Shown in pieces: positions 43,296 to 55,189 of a DNA stretch of 64,000 nt. Every line of letters begins with the position of its first letter. Position 1 is the first letter of the stretch. Under the pieces are notes generated by a model. It had not been told where the DNA came from, made no database searches, and saw nothing but the letters and a program-made list of their open reading frames with translations. The stretch is from contig CATNEN010000034.1 of NCBI GenBank assembly GCA_950097015.1, positions 5,598,501-5,662,500 on the forward strand. Direction: 5' to 3'. Origin of the DNA: Macrostomum hystrix. Lineage: Eukaryota > Platyhelminthes > Macrostomidae. Made by a program: the position numbers and the translations under genes.

Positions 43296-43946
43296 CGCCA
43301 GCCTTTCTCTTTCTTCTATCCCAGGCTGGCTGGAGAGAAATATCGACCGGAGAGCCCTACGCACTGGGACGCCACCGCACTCACCGCACTCAGTCTCAGT
43401 GCTGCTTGGGGGCCAGTAGACAGTCTAGGGGTTTGGGCTGTGTACATTCACGGCTTGAAATACAATGTACAGTCTGGGGCTTCGGCGCCCGGGGAAGGGA
43501 GGGGGTGGCTGTAATAAAATTTGGCCCGCAGAGTGGCGGAGGGGAGTTGGGGTGGCTGTCCTCGGAAAACAAAAAGTGACTCACTTTGAGATGATGCAGC
43601 TTTGCTCTGGATTGAGTAGAGATGTTCAAAATTGACAGCATTGTTGGAAAACATGTAAAGTGTAAGTGGATCAAATTTGGAGAAAATCTGACAAAGTGGG
43701 GCGACGATATGTCGAATTGAGTGATTTTTTGACGATTTTTGAGCAGTTTTTTGCACTTTTGAGCAGGAAGGAAATGATTTTTCAGGAATTTGAGTAGCCT
43801 ATTGCACTCAGCGTAGGTGGTTTTAGGTATGTGCAAAGTTTGGTGCGATTTGGTTGAGCGGTTTCGGCGTCTATAAAGACAAAAGGTTGCACACAGACAG
43901 ACAGACAGACAGACAGAGTTTTCACTTTTATATATATAGATAGATA

Positions 43947-45600
43947 CGATCTATGATATATGAATTATCAGACGCAAAGTGCTTACTGTAAGTAGTATTC
44001 GATAAATAATAAAGTAGGATTTCTAAGTATTCGGCGTTTTTCACTTAAATGATTGTAGTATTTACTCGCAAGTAGATTAACTACGCTTCTGTAAAATATT
44101 TCTTTCAGAAAATATTTTTTCTATTATTAATACAATAATATTATGAAGTATTACTTAATCACAGTCTTATTACCATTTTTGTTAAAAAAAACAAAAATAC
44201 TTCAATAAGTGTTACGAAAAGTAAAACTGAACTTCAGAGTTGTTAGTCCAGAAATATACCCACGCACTCAACAATTTAAAAAGTTTTTAAGATCATACTT
44301 TTAGGGATCATTTCTATAGTATGTTTCGCCAGGACGTCAACCAAAATTGACCCTGGACCCAAACCCGCGAGGACGAGGCCAAGCCTGCCTTTCTGAGCGC
44401 GAAGCGGGTTACAGCTGGTTGCTTCTTCAACCTCGGCTGTAACCATTGATGACCGCTTTTCACCCTCCGAGCAGGGTGGAAAGGGAAGGCAGGCAAGCTG
44501 AGCGGTTTTACGAAATCAAAGATAAACTCACAGCTAAGTTTCTAGTCTTTATAATTTTAACGAGCGGTATTCCTCCTCCGGAAGAAGTTAAGGGAAGAGA
44601 TTTCCCATCACCTGATTTTCCATCCGTCAAACTCTAACTATGCGAAGAGAACTCCATGAACCTTCAATCACTTTAACTTAAAATAGTCCATTTTTTAGGA
44701 CAGTGAAGGTAGCCCCAGGCCAGCTCTTTTTGTAAGCACATTCCACTCAGCCAAGGCAGAGGTGCGAATTAAAAATAGAAACAATTTTCTCAACAGCCTC
44801 CTCTCCGCCCCACTTAGTGTACACCTGATTTCACTAAATAAATCAGACCCCGCTCTGCCGACCGCCGCGCCCACCTGCTGCGCGCACAATGCACTGTCAG
44901 AATGCATTGCAAGACTTTCTCCGCTTACAGCATCCACAGTTTCTCAAATTTCGTAAAACAAATCACATCCCTGAAATCAGCACTTCAAGCTCTTTCCAGA
45001 AATATAAGTTGTGCGAACGGCCACCTCTCCGCCCCATTTTCAAACCGACTGCCAACCCTCCACTCTGGACAGAAAATACACTGAACAGATAGGCGAAACT
45101 TTCTGATGCAACAATTTGATTTTTCGTCAGGGTAGAGGATATGTGTGCTACTCAATACTACTGGCACTTTCTTCTGCTTTTTGAGGATCTTAGAATTTGA
45201 AATTCCAGAATTAAAATAGCCTATATTAAAGCCGACCTAAAGCCGACCTCGGAAAATTCCCATTTTCCCATATAAGTTTCAACGCTGAGTTGCCAGTAAT
45301 TTCATTATGATTAAGTATCTTATCAAGCTCTTAGAGTACAAATACGAGTACGAACTAAAGGGAAAAATGGCCGGGAATCCAGTGACTCATGATTCACCAG
45401 AATCATCTACTGATAGTAGTCCTGTTTGCGAATGTTCGGACAGGGAAAAATTGCGTATCCCCGAAAAATGCGTTCAAATGCAACTAATATATTAACACTG
45501 TACACCAGTACACAATACACATTCGGTCTGAATACCAATTGGGGCAGAATTACAAAAGTAACTTACGTTTGATACTACTCGGCTTAATGCTACTAAGGTA
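43947..45600. other. Non-coding stretch
   Basis: AT-rich DNA with a GC-richer patch at about 44340-45100. No family is recognised and short frames overlap on both strands. Confidence 0.4.
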
Positions 45601-45609
45601 CGTGCGAAT

Positions 45610-46060
45610 ACTATCCCCCCAGCAGCAGAGAACTAATTTCACCTCAGCAGCAGAGAACCAATGTCCCCTCAGCAGCAAAGAAGCAATGTCCCCCCAGCAG
45701 CAAAGAAGCAATGTCCCCCCAGCAGCAAAGAACAAATTTCCCCCAAGCAGAAGAGAACCTCCATATTACAAGGCTACCAAACCGCCAGCAAGAAATATTT
45801 GCCCCTTTCTTTGACAGGAAACCATTGCCCCCATATAGCAGAGAAACGATTTTACTCAGCCCAGCAGGCAACAAATCTCTCCCAGCAGTCAACCAATATC
45901 CCTTCGCAGTATTCAATCAATGCCTCCCTTTAGCAGAAAACTAATGACCCCCTTAAGCAGGTAACCAATGCCTCCCTTTAGCAGAAAACTAATGACCCCC
46001 TTAAGCAGGTAACCAATGACCCCCTTTAGCAGAGAAGAATGTCCTCTTTTAGCAAAAAGT
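45610..46060 (+). repeat. Degenerate minisatellites (cagcagcaaagaa.caatgtccccc; ttagcagaaaactaatgaccccc)
   Basis: Two related degenerate tandem arrays. One, with unit ~27 bp, is built on agcagcaaagaa..aatgtcccccc (45610-45740). The other has a ~49-bp unit alternating cctttagcag and ccttaagcaggtaacc (45920-46040). Confidence 0.75.
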
Positions 46061-46182
46061 AAATTTTCCAATGCCAAATTTTCTGAATTAAATTTGAAAA
46101 TAAGAAGCACTAAAACTCAGTACGCCAGGGACAGTTGAGAAAGACTTACACAAATTACTAAGCATGGATGTCGACCCAAGTC

Positions 46183-46396
46183 CCTCAGCAGGTAATGAAT
46201 GTCCCTCAGCAGGTAATGAATGTCCCTCAGGAGGTAATGAATGTCCCTCAGCAGGTAATGAATGTCCCTCAGCAGGTAATGAATGTCCCTCAGCAGGTAA
46301 TGAATGTCCCTCAGCAGGTAATGAATGTCCCTCAGCAGGTAATGAATCTCCCTCAGCAGGTAATGAATGTCCCTCAGGAGGTAATGAATGTTCCTA
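46183..46396 (+). repeat. 21-bp minisatellite (~10 copies)
   Basis: Unit ctcagcaggtaatgaatgtcc. Length 21 leaves all frames open, so the apparent proteins here are artefacts of the repeat. It shares the cagcaggtaa core with the preceding degenerate arrays. Confidence 0.92.
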
Positions 46397-46429
46397 AGCA
46401 GGAAGACAATGTCTCCCTTTAGCAAAAAA

Positions 46430-48099
46430 CAAATAAATTAAATCCGAGGCCTGGGCTGGGGCGCGCATGCATTAACAACTAATATTAACATACATTATAA
46501 TAATTCATTAATATTGACGTGCGCGATTAAGTTACTTCAAGTAGAAATATACGCATTTTATAATAAACATGCCCACACTACAGGTATGCTCTAGCAGTCT
46601 TCATTGGGTTTTGAATAGAATAACGCCTGAAGCAATGCTTGAAAAATGTAAAAATTTAAAATGAATAACGCTTTTAGCTGTGCTCAACTTTGTTTTTCCT
46701 AGTCCTGAATTTTATAATACTTGCAGCTATGCTTAAAAAATCTTACCTTAGTTTTAGCATCGAATAACACTTGCTGCTACATTTGAAAAACTTAGTGATT
46801 TAGCATAGTAGGATGACCCATGTTGGGCATGATGTACAGTTGGGCATGGGCAGCTTTTTCTCTTTCCGCGGACTAAATGAGGCCACCACACCACACGGAT
46901 TTCCACTACAGTTGATGCTGGTACTCATGTATTTCACACATTGGAGAACTATGTAATTTAATAAATTAAGCTTCTAGCCCGCAGGTGCTAGCTAGTGTAC
47001 AGTGTACGAAGATACAGAAATAAAATTAATCATTCGCGCCATTTTCATTTTTTTGCGAAAAACTGTCAACGTCAGGTATTTCAATAGAATACTGGCTAAA
47101 TGAAGCTCTATTCATTCCTTATTAACGAGTGTCCCAAAATTAGAGGCAGAAATCACGAGAAAATGGATTTGAAGTAAAGTAAAATCTATTCATCCATAAA
47201 ATTCCTATTGATGAATAGATGGACTATGAAATGCGCAGTGGCTGCACGAATGAAATGGAAATAAAAGATCAGGCATCGATGCGAATCAGCCATACATGTT
47301 TCATGTTTGGCTGTCTAACAAATGTACATATATATTTTCTACTCTGCTGGTCAGTTTTTACTGCTCTGGTCTGTCTTCCAATATGCATCTATGATAAGGC
47401 GACGGCAAACGCTTTTAACCTTCTTCTTCGGCCTTCAAACATGGAAGGTGCTGAGCAGTGGCGGCAATATTATTAGTTGCCTCATCACTGCTTGAGCAAA
47501 CTTGAGCTGTAGCCACGCCTCCTGTTGTCACGCTTCTAACACTCAACACTCAACACTGGAACTCAAACATGGAAGGATGGTCCTTATGCGAAGGAGGCTT
47601 ATCGCCTCATTGCGAAGCTAAATTTAGCCCTTTGAGCTTTTGGTTTATTATACTGTGAGGTCTGCAACTTGCTTGCCAAGGTAATGGATTGCAGCGTCTC
47701 TTGAAAACAACAAGAACAACAACTCGTAATTTTTCGCTTCTAGCTTGTTAATTTAGCTTCACTCTAATGCCAACGTAGTTCAATATGGATTATACATTCG
47801 TAGGCCCGCGCTTTTACTTGCATCGCAAAGGACAAAATTCTTTAACCTAATACATTAAGCATGAATAAATAATGATAAAAAGACTTCGCTGTTTCGTCAT
47901 TTGAGTGTCGGAAAAGGCTGTAAAATCTGAGACTAGCAGAATGTTAGGATGAACATGTAGTGAGACTTGGTTCATTTGGGAGTACATATTTCACTAAGGC
48001 CGCAAGCACCACATGGCGATGTGACTTTCCATTAGGTCACTATGCAGCGGTCAGGCAGGTTAGCATCGGGTTTTAAAGCATGGATTGTAGAGGGCCCAG
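46430..48099. other. Non-coding stretch
   Basis: No gene or element recognised. Confidence 0.4.
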
Positions 48100-48101
48100 T
48101 A

Positions 48102-49414
48102 TCCCGAAAAAAAGTTTCGCTGTAGTATGCATTTTCTTAGGTACATTTTTGGCAAACGCGGTTAGTCATTCCATCTATATGTCTATGGCAAAAGGCACCA
48201 CAAGTTTGAAGGCAAATGCAGTCTGCAGGGCATCAAGTTAAACACAGCTTGTTTGCAAAGATGGCCACTTCGGCTTCCTTCACACGATTTGACGTCAGAA
48301 ACATCATCAAGTTTTTTAGTTTTGGCTGGCAAATCAACATCAGAGATTCATGAAGAGCTTGGAAAAGTTGTTCTGAAAGAAGATGCTCCATCAATTCAAA
48401 CGGTTCGGAAATGGGTCCATGAAGTTCAAGGAGGCAGGCTGTCGATGGAAGACAAAGAGCGGTCTGGAAGGCCAAGAACAGCCACTGCTGATGCGAATTC
48501 TGAGCGTTTCAAAGCTGCAGTCACTGTGGACAGCAGATTGACTTGCAATAAGATCGAGGACCTCCTGGACATTCCTCACAGCACAGTGCATCGCATTCTT
48601 ACTGAGCAGCTGAACATGCAGAAGATCTTCGCAAAGTGGGTGCCTCATCTCCTGACTGAGCACCAAATGAAGGAGAGGGTGACCCTGGCGCAAGAAAACC
48701 TTCTACGGTTTAATCGAGAGGGAAGCAACATTCTCAGCAGAATTGTGACAGGAGACGAGACATGGGTCTACGAGTGGGATCCTGAGCTCAAGCGCCAGTC
48801 AGCACAGTGGCTTCCATGGGGATCGGCGAGTCCTGAGAAGGTTCAACGGAAGCAGAGCTCCTTGAAGGTGATGCACATAGTCTTCTTTGACATCCATGGG
48901 GTCCTGGTGGACTGGCGAATCGGCACCAAGGTGAATGCAGAATATTACCGATGCAGAATATTACCGGTACTGCAAGAAAAATTTTGGCCAGCCATCAGGA
49001 AAAAGCGGCCTGGTTTGCTGGAGAAAGGCGTGATTTTTCACCACGACAACGCACCTGTGCAGCGCGCCAGAAGAGTCGAGGAGCTCCTGGAGTCCTGGAG
49101 CTGGTAGGTCCTGGCACAATCACGCAATTTACCTGATTTGGCTCCAGCGGACTTCTACAAGTATAAATTTCCCAGAAGGAAGGACAGTCTTCGTTGTCAA
49201 CATTTTGCCTCTGTGGAGCAGATTAAGAACAATGCTTCATCAACCGGCGGCTGAGATGCAGCCTTTCAATCGTGGGTACGGCGCTGGCAAAAGTGCGTGG
49301 ATCTTGGCGGCAAATTTTTGGAGTTACCTTGACCAGTTTTTACTACTGTTAAAGTTTTAAGACTTTCCTTCAAACTGTTCGCCTTTTATTGTTGACCGAA
49401 ACTTACTTTTGGGA
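48102..49414 (+). mobile_element. Mariner transposon (inactive)
   Basis: About 1,313 bp between TA dinucleotides (48100-48101 and 49415-49416). Ends are imperfect inverted repeats tcccgaaaaaaagtttcg and cgaaacttacttttggga. Size and ends fit the mariner group of Tc1/mariner. Confidence 0.8.
48261..49334 (+). pseudogene. Mariner transposase pseudogene
   Basis: The ATG at 48261 starts MATSASFTRFDVRNIIKF, then a 1-bp shift near 48318 moves to the main frame (LAGKSTSEIHEEL). That frame carries helix-turn-helix regions, the WVPHLLTEHQ linker motif, catalytic VTGDETWVYEWDP, and HHDNAP with the second Asp. Another shift near 49100 leads to LPDLAPADFYKYKFP, where the third Asp of DD34D lies, and an in-frame TGA (about 49252) precedes the C-terminus QKCVDLGGKF. 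At least two shifts and one stop make it inactive. It would otherwise be a cut-and-paste transposase. Confidence 0.85.
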
Positions 49415-49416
49415 TA

Positions 49417-49815
49417 AATGTGCAATTGTGCGACTAAAGAAGGGCTGCTACGAAAAATCTACTTGTAATTAATTGAGAAATTTTATAACGGCACCTAAAG
49501 AAGAAGGTGTAGTGTGCGTACGCACGTGAGCCAGGCCCAGGTGTACACCTGGGTCGTTTGATTGGTTGCGGAGCGGGTGGGTGTCGCCACCCCAGTTCTA
49601 GCAAATAATATATTGACGCGCGCTCAGCGTGGCAGTAAAAATGAGAGTTTTGTCTGCACACTAAAAATAGCCTCGGCCTTAGTTATTACAGAAGGTACCA
49701 ACAAGTACCCAGCAAATATTAACATATTCTTACTTTTCGTTGCCTACTTTTGGGTAAAATGCATACGAGCTAGATTTTTCGTTTTATTCAAAAAATGTAA
49801 TTAATTTTTTTGCAG
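49417..49815. other. Spacer, ending in a strong acceptor-like tract
   Basis: No gene recognised. It ends in taattaatttttttgcag (to 49815), a good 3' splice-site consensus immediately before the 24-bp repeat. Confidence 0.4.
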
Positions 49816-49825
49816 AATTCAGTAT

Positions 49826-49998
49826 CGCAGCAGGAGCCGAAGTCAGTTTCGTATCAGGAGCCGAAGTCAGTTTCGTATCAGGAGCCGAAGTCAGTTTCGT
49901 ATCAGGAGCCGAAGTCAGTTTCGTATCAGGAGCCGAAGTCAGAATCGTATCAGGAGCCGAAGTCTGTTTCGTATCAGGAGCCGAAGTCAGAATCGCAG
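49826..49998 (+). repeat. 24-bp tandem repeat (~7 copies)
   Basis: Unit gtatcaggagccgaagtcagtttc. One frame reads SYQEPKSV repeats and another reads RIRSRSQF repeats; both hit stops soon after the array. With the acceptor upstream and a gtggtgagt donor-like site at about 50231, an exon is possible, but the coding frame cannot be decided. Confidence 0.85.
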
Positions 49999-50022
49999 CA
50001 AGTGATTTTCGATGGAGGATAG

Positions 50023-51490
50023 AGCTGTGCTAGGAGCAAAATCTACAAATTTCTGCCTTAAAGTTAAGTTACGAGATCTGAATGAAGCTGGTATGCACCG
50101 GGGGCGGTATCAATGCGGTACCGGGCACGACAACCTAGATTTTCTGGATGCTGCATCCAGAGGATGCCCCCTGCAGCTAAGTCAAAGAGACAGGGAAGTT
50201 GACCGAGGCGTTCGATGGACAGCTCGACGTGGTGAGTGTTCTCCGTGAACTTGCCCTGAAACAGACGATTTAAAGCTCCCCTCCTTGGCCAGCTGTGATC
50301 GGCGCGGATTATTATTATATTGAACGAATTTTGCGATGTCGATGCGATGTCACAGAGTACTGCCGATTTGCAACTATTGCATAACTTACACTTTGGAATT
50401 AATTGTTAGTATTTTAAAGTTTTCTCACGCAGGGTTGTGGTTCTTTTTTACTATTTTCACTATAAACAAAACCTTTGAAAAATGTTGGCACCCGAGCTTA
50501 AATGGAAACGTAACAAGCAACAACATCAATTTTGGTATTGGGACGAAAAAATATTTGAGATAAAAAATGAATAAGAAAATAACTAGCACGTTAATGGTAA
50601 CCAAAAAGGATGTAACGACAAGAACATAGGGTACATTGAGCATCAGAGCAGTTGTTCTCGGAACTTCAATGTATTAATTATATACTTTGCCATGATCTCA
50701 GACAGTGTCTCGTTGTTCGAGTACCACTAAATATAATAGCTTATCGTCTGCTGTCAGACAAGGAATATTATTTTTTTAACTTCTTCAATTAGGTTTTTCC
50801 TGCGATATAGTCTACTTTGCTAAGGAATTTTCTGTCTTGTTGTTTGCAGCTTGCCAGCTTCTGGTTGCCTAATCTACGAGTATCTAGGAAACAGAGCTTT
50901 TTTAACGCCATCAATTTTTTGCATATGCATTTAACCTTAGTTCTCTAGCCTTAACCAACCGGTAGCAAAAACAAACCTTCAACGTTTTCCTTTACTTGCA
51001 CGTGGAGAATATTTTGCTAAAATGACGAATTTTAGAGAAAAATATGGTCATGTCACTATAGATCTGTACTAGATACCCCAAAGTATTCCGTCTTAGTGCT
51101 GTGCTAAATATGGATTGGTTCCGAGTTAACATAATTGATAAACCAGCCTACGTAATTTTGTCAGTTTTTTTCTAGCATCCTTCCCAGATCTGAAAATAGA
51201 ACGCGCTTTCATAGACCTGTCGTCAGGACAGCATCTTTTCAATAAATTGGCCCCTCCCACGCTACAGAATGCCAGCAGATCCCCAACCCAGCCAATCCGA
51301 AGCGACACGCGTCCAACGACCCGCCCCAGCTCCCGGCTCCTCGCCAAAGCCTTGAAATTCTGCCACTAGCGGCGCCGCAGCTCAGCTTTGCTTGACGCCT
51401 TCGCTACTGAGGGGGGAGGAGAATTCAACACCTGGGCGACGGTCGATAACTCCAAACTGCAGGGAGAGCAGGACGATTCCAAATAAGAAG
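50023..51490. other. Non-coding stretch upstream of the peptide precursor gene
   Basis: A 79-codon open frame at 50012-50248 has no recognisable content. No convincing TATA box is seen before 51491. Confidence 0.4.
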
Positions 51491-51677
51491 ATGACCTCGA
51501 ATGCTTCAGCAAGTCTGGCTGCTGCTGCTAGCTGGCTTGTGCTTCTTATTGCCGCTGTTGCAGCCTCATCTGACGAAATGGACCAGCTGTCGTGGCAGCC
51601 GAGGAGCCCGGAAGGCTACCAGGATGTCGAAGGCGACAGAATCGATTTGGAGCCGGATGTGCCCGAAATCGGTCAGG
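51491..51677 (+). CDS. Secreted peptide precursor, exon 1 (candidate neuropeptide gene)
   Basis: The ATG at 51491 opens MTSNASASLAAAAS followed by a hydrophobic core (WLVLLIAAVAAS), a standard signal peptide cleaved around AAS-S. An acidic spacer follows (DEMDQLSW..DVEGDRIDLEPDVPEIGQ). The exon ends CAG G|GTAAGC, a strong donor, phase 1. An upstream in-frame ATG at 51392 exists, but the 51491 ATG puts the signal sequence at the N-terminus as expected. If unspliced, the frame would stop four codons later. Joined to 53572-53834 it gives a 149-residue precursor destined for the secretory pathway. Confidence 0.7.
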
Positions 51678-53571
51678 GTAAGCCATAGTTCGACCCCTCG
51701 TAGTAGCCCGAGAACTATCGCGGTCTCACCTTTTTTCACAGAGTACAGCTGACAGACACCTATTTGTTCTAGCAGTGTTTTGAAATCAGGATCCGTCTAG
51801 TGGTTGTAGCTGTTTAGGAAACCTATAAATCTATTACGAGAAACCTGAAAGAAGCGGTGTGAGTGTTTTTAAATAACACTAAATGCAGAATTTTAGGGTT
51901 TTAATTAAACTTGAATTAGTCTATTAGTACCCTCCAATGTCGTCGGTAATTATTCGATCTCAAAGACAAAAGCATCTTACAGACTGAAATAAGTATGTTA
52001 TAGAGGTATAAAAAAAGTAAGCAAAGATAAATTGCAGTAATTTTGTACTGCTTAATGCCATGTAATTGCCTGATTCGGCTCCACCTCGGAGACGAATGAA
52101 ATGCGCACCTTTGAGGGCGGGCCGAACAGCAGCGTTCACGGGGGGTCAATGCGATGCCGGAAATTGGCTCTGCTGCTCTGCTGTGGCACTGAAGACGCAC
52201 CCCTCTTGTCAGCACACACTGCCCAATGTTTGACTGCTTCTTAAGGGAAATCACAACACTACGTTCGCATGTGTGCATTTGCCTAGCTGCCCCACTAGAG
52301 TGACATGTAATGGCTGACTGCTTTACCTAGAAGCTACCTATTGATCACTTATCAGATCAGGCTGAGTAGATGAGTACATGAAACAGCCTGTTATGTTCTC
52401 TAAATGCGATGCCCATTTTAAACTGGCTTGGAAATCAAGCAGTATACACTGCGGCGCAAATAAGGATGAGAGAGCGACTTAGGAGAAAGGATCTCGTATT
52501 TATTTGCAGCTTTTTCATTTTGGATTTCAAATCTCATAGAAAGTTGTGAAATTAGAGCCAATAAAGGAAACAGTGGCTTCTTTGAAGCAGCCGATCTGCA
52601 GTATGTGTATCTGCTTTTCGCATTGCTCCATCTCTTTGTAACACATTCTCAAAGCAAATTCCATTCTTCAAAGTCAGGTTGAATCCTTTGATTGAATCAC
52701 TTGCGCCGGTGGCGTAAATGAACTTGGCTAATATGATAATATGACGCTTTCATTAATGCTGCTTTAACAGAAGCTGCAGGTAGGGATGCAGATATTGGTT
52801 AAAACGCTTGGCATTATTGTGAATCCTGAATGGGAATTCTCCTGACGACTATAGTTTTAGGACAGGCAAAGCAGTGATGCTTTCGCTTTCAATGAAATTG
52901 AAATTACAGTACGGAGTGAGGATTCTGTCGCTTTGCCGAGGCTTGTGCGGGCAATAAGTCTAATGCATCGCTATAGTAAGCGAGAAGGCAGACAATAACT
53001 GGGCCATTGCTTTTATCTGCACAGGACTGCCAACTGAAACCCAGCCTTTCATGCGGAGAACAATCAAATATTTCCATCAATCAACCTTCTGTTCCTATCC
53101 ACTTTTGGAAAGCAATCCACCTTGATGGTTTAATGCCATGCGGGCTCGTTGACATTTTCAAGACGATTAAATAGCCCACCTTGCAGGCTGGAAAATTCTA
53201 CATGTTGTGCAAGATCGGAGATTCTAGCTTTAATTCTGCTAATTGATCTTTCGTTCGATTTCAGTTTCTGTTCGGCAAGATGTGATCAACAGTTAAATAT
53301 AAGAGCTATATTTGATAGGAGAGTGAAATCACCATTTTTTATTAATGCTCAGTTATTTCATGCAATTTAGCCGAATCCTTTATAATGCGAGATATTATAG
53401 TCGTTCACTGAGATCGAAACGCTCTCTTTGCGGGCGGGGCAATGTAATTTATATTCCATCTAGTGCACTTTCAGTGCATCTGGCTCCGGCAACCATTATT
53501 GTAACTTTTTGTTTAGTATAAACCAATACTCCTACAACTCGTAGACTTCTTCACTCACTCCTTTTTCGCAG
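51678..53571 (+). other. Intron of the peptide precursor gene
   Basis: 1,894 nt, GTAAGC at the donor and cctttttcgcag at the acceptor. No transposon or gene is recognised inside it. Confidence 0.65.
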
Positions 53572-53834
53572 CTTCTCGGCCAGGACACCGATATTACAGC
53601 TGGCTGGCACAGATGCGACTCCGGCGAGCTGCCCAAGCTGCCATCAGCCTGCGACGCCTGGCAGCCGAACTCCGCGCAGCCGTTGATTACAGCCGGCTAA
53701 TCGACGCCGACGTCGATACCAACGATGATGTTGTGGAAGCTGATATAGTGCCGGTGGTCGCTCAGTCAAGCAGCCATCGAAGGCGACTCAGCAAGCGCTG
53801 CCGCATCGGTAGACTCTCCTGCCCCATCGGATAA
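53572..53834 (+). CDS. Secreted peptide precursor, exon 2, with C-terminal cysteine-ring peptide
   Basis: Directly follows the acceptor and continues the frame (G + CT = Ala). It contains RPGHRYYSWLAQM, then an Ala/Leu/Arg-rich helix with RR pairs (MRLRRAAQAAISLRR), an acidic spacer, and the end HRRRLSKR-CRIGRLSCPIG-stop at TAA 53832-53834. KR is a prohormone-convertase site. The final 11 residues would form a Cys1-Cys8 ring, and the last Gly could be an amide donor. The CPIG ending recalls oxytocin-type peptides, but the ring is two residues longer and there is no neurophysin domain, so this may be convergence. Known: such architecture is that of neuropeptide or peptide-hormone precursors. 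The function here is inferred. Confidence 0.68.
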
Positions 53835-55189
53835 CTGCTTGATATTCAAAGTCTCTTTATCAATGACCGAAGGAATTCATCCAAAGACAGACATGACAGA
53901 ATCCCGAAAGTCCTAATGAAGCGGAGTAGCATTCGGCTTTAATTAATACTCCGGTTTCTGAACCAACGAAGACGGCATGTAGTATCGCACCATCAAAATT
54001 TAATGCTGTGACGGCACCTCCAGATGTTATCAAAGGTGCACATGTCTATTCAATTCACGCTGTTCAAACTTTTCCCGCCAGAGTTTGATAGTATGTCTGA
54101 TTCTCCCTAATCATGAAGATCTATGCGAATAAATAAAACTGCACAGACGCGGTTGGCAGTTCGGAAAGGCATCGATTTCGCTGGCCAATGTCGCATAACG
54201 CCTGTTCGCGTTTAAAGCTTCTTTTGTTTATTATGACTTCTCGAAGCTGCCAGCTCGACAGCCGCGAGTATCTCGTCGCAATACGAGAGATTAAGGCTGA
54301 TGCATTCTCTTCTACTAGGATTATTTTGAATCAGACATTGAGCATAGGGAGCAGTTTCTTATGAAAGTCGAAATATGTGGTAAGATGGGTGGTTCCTATG
54401 CCCATTGGATTTTTTAGGGACGCAAGTGGTGATCTCTTTCGACACGTCATCACGCAGTGCTAAGAAATTTTTTGTCATCCTTCTGATCCCTTGTTTAGCA
54501 GGAAGCTGCTATTCCCAAGCTTACATCACGGCATATAGGCCTGCTAACGCTAATGCTAATAAATTTATATTCAGGTAGACAAGAAAACTCTGATAAGCTT
54601 CTGACACTAGCATAATGGTTTTCAATGACAGATGCTGTATGGCTGTGATGTGGTCATATGGACATTTCATGTGGCAACTCATGGTTCATTTTTATTGAAA
54701 AACAGAAAGATATAAATTTATAGAGAGAGATACTTAAATTCAATGTTTTGATTTGTCTTTTTTATAAGTCAAATTTAATTTTATTAATTAGATATTAACC
54801 ATGCGAAGTTAACTGTAAGCTTTTGTCCACGCAGCTTCAATGGAAAGGTCTGTAGGAAATTTTGGCACTTCCCCAGATTAAACACAGATCGAATAATGAA
54901 AAGACAACGGCCAAAATAAATGAACAACGACGAAAACTTTCACTATAGAGTTGAGCAATCGTCTTGATGCGGGGACACAGCCGGTATACTCGACTCACTG
55001 TACAGAGCCGAACACAGAAATCGTGAGATTTTGAGCTTACAATCGAACTTTCAAGTGCTGAGCGAATTTCGGTGTTAAAGCCTGAATTCAAATACAGAGA
55101 TCACTGAGACTCGGTGCGTCTCAGTACATTAGATTAGACCTAATCCTCAGCTCTTGCGCAGCGCATTCACATCCACCCAAAGTACAACT
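53835..55189. other. Non-coding stretch
   Basis: Includes the presumed 3' UTR of the precursor gene. No other gene or repeat recognised. Confidence 0.4.

Larger units (their letters stand above)
28979..43946 (-). mobile_element. Tandem array of seven Helentron-like units
   Basis: Seven head-to-tail units start at 28979, 31227, 33603, 35516, 37577, 39637 and 42015. Read on the minus strand, each begins tatataaaagtgaaaactctg followed by a (TCTG)n tract and ends aacgggcaaaaaa(a)gctag. The units carry fragments of a Pif1-type Helitron helicase. None has a Rep/HUH domain, so all are non-autonomous. Known: Helentrons and their non-autonomous relatives often occur as tandem arrays with such ends. 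The family call rests on the helicase plus end motifs. Confidence 0.8.
42015..43946 (-). mobile_element. Helentron-like unit 7 (C-terminal helicase form)
   Basis: Same layout and same module joint as unit 3 (gtcaac|gccagcc). The right end of the array runs cacttttatatatatagatagatac into unrelated DNA. Confidence 0.75.

Noticed and set aside
46164-46425. Open frames on both strands of the 21-bp repeat
   Set aside because: A repeat of length divisible by three leaves all frames open. There is no coding context.
53572-53700. NPY/NPF-like peptide (HRYYSWL segment)
   Set aside because: Weak resemblance only. No RF/RY-Gly-basic ending follows.
53572-53834. True oxytocin/vasopressin homologue
   Set aside because: The ring has six residues between cysteines instead of four, the peptide is at the C-terminus, and no neurophysin follows.
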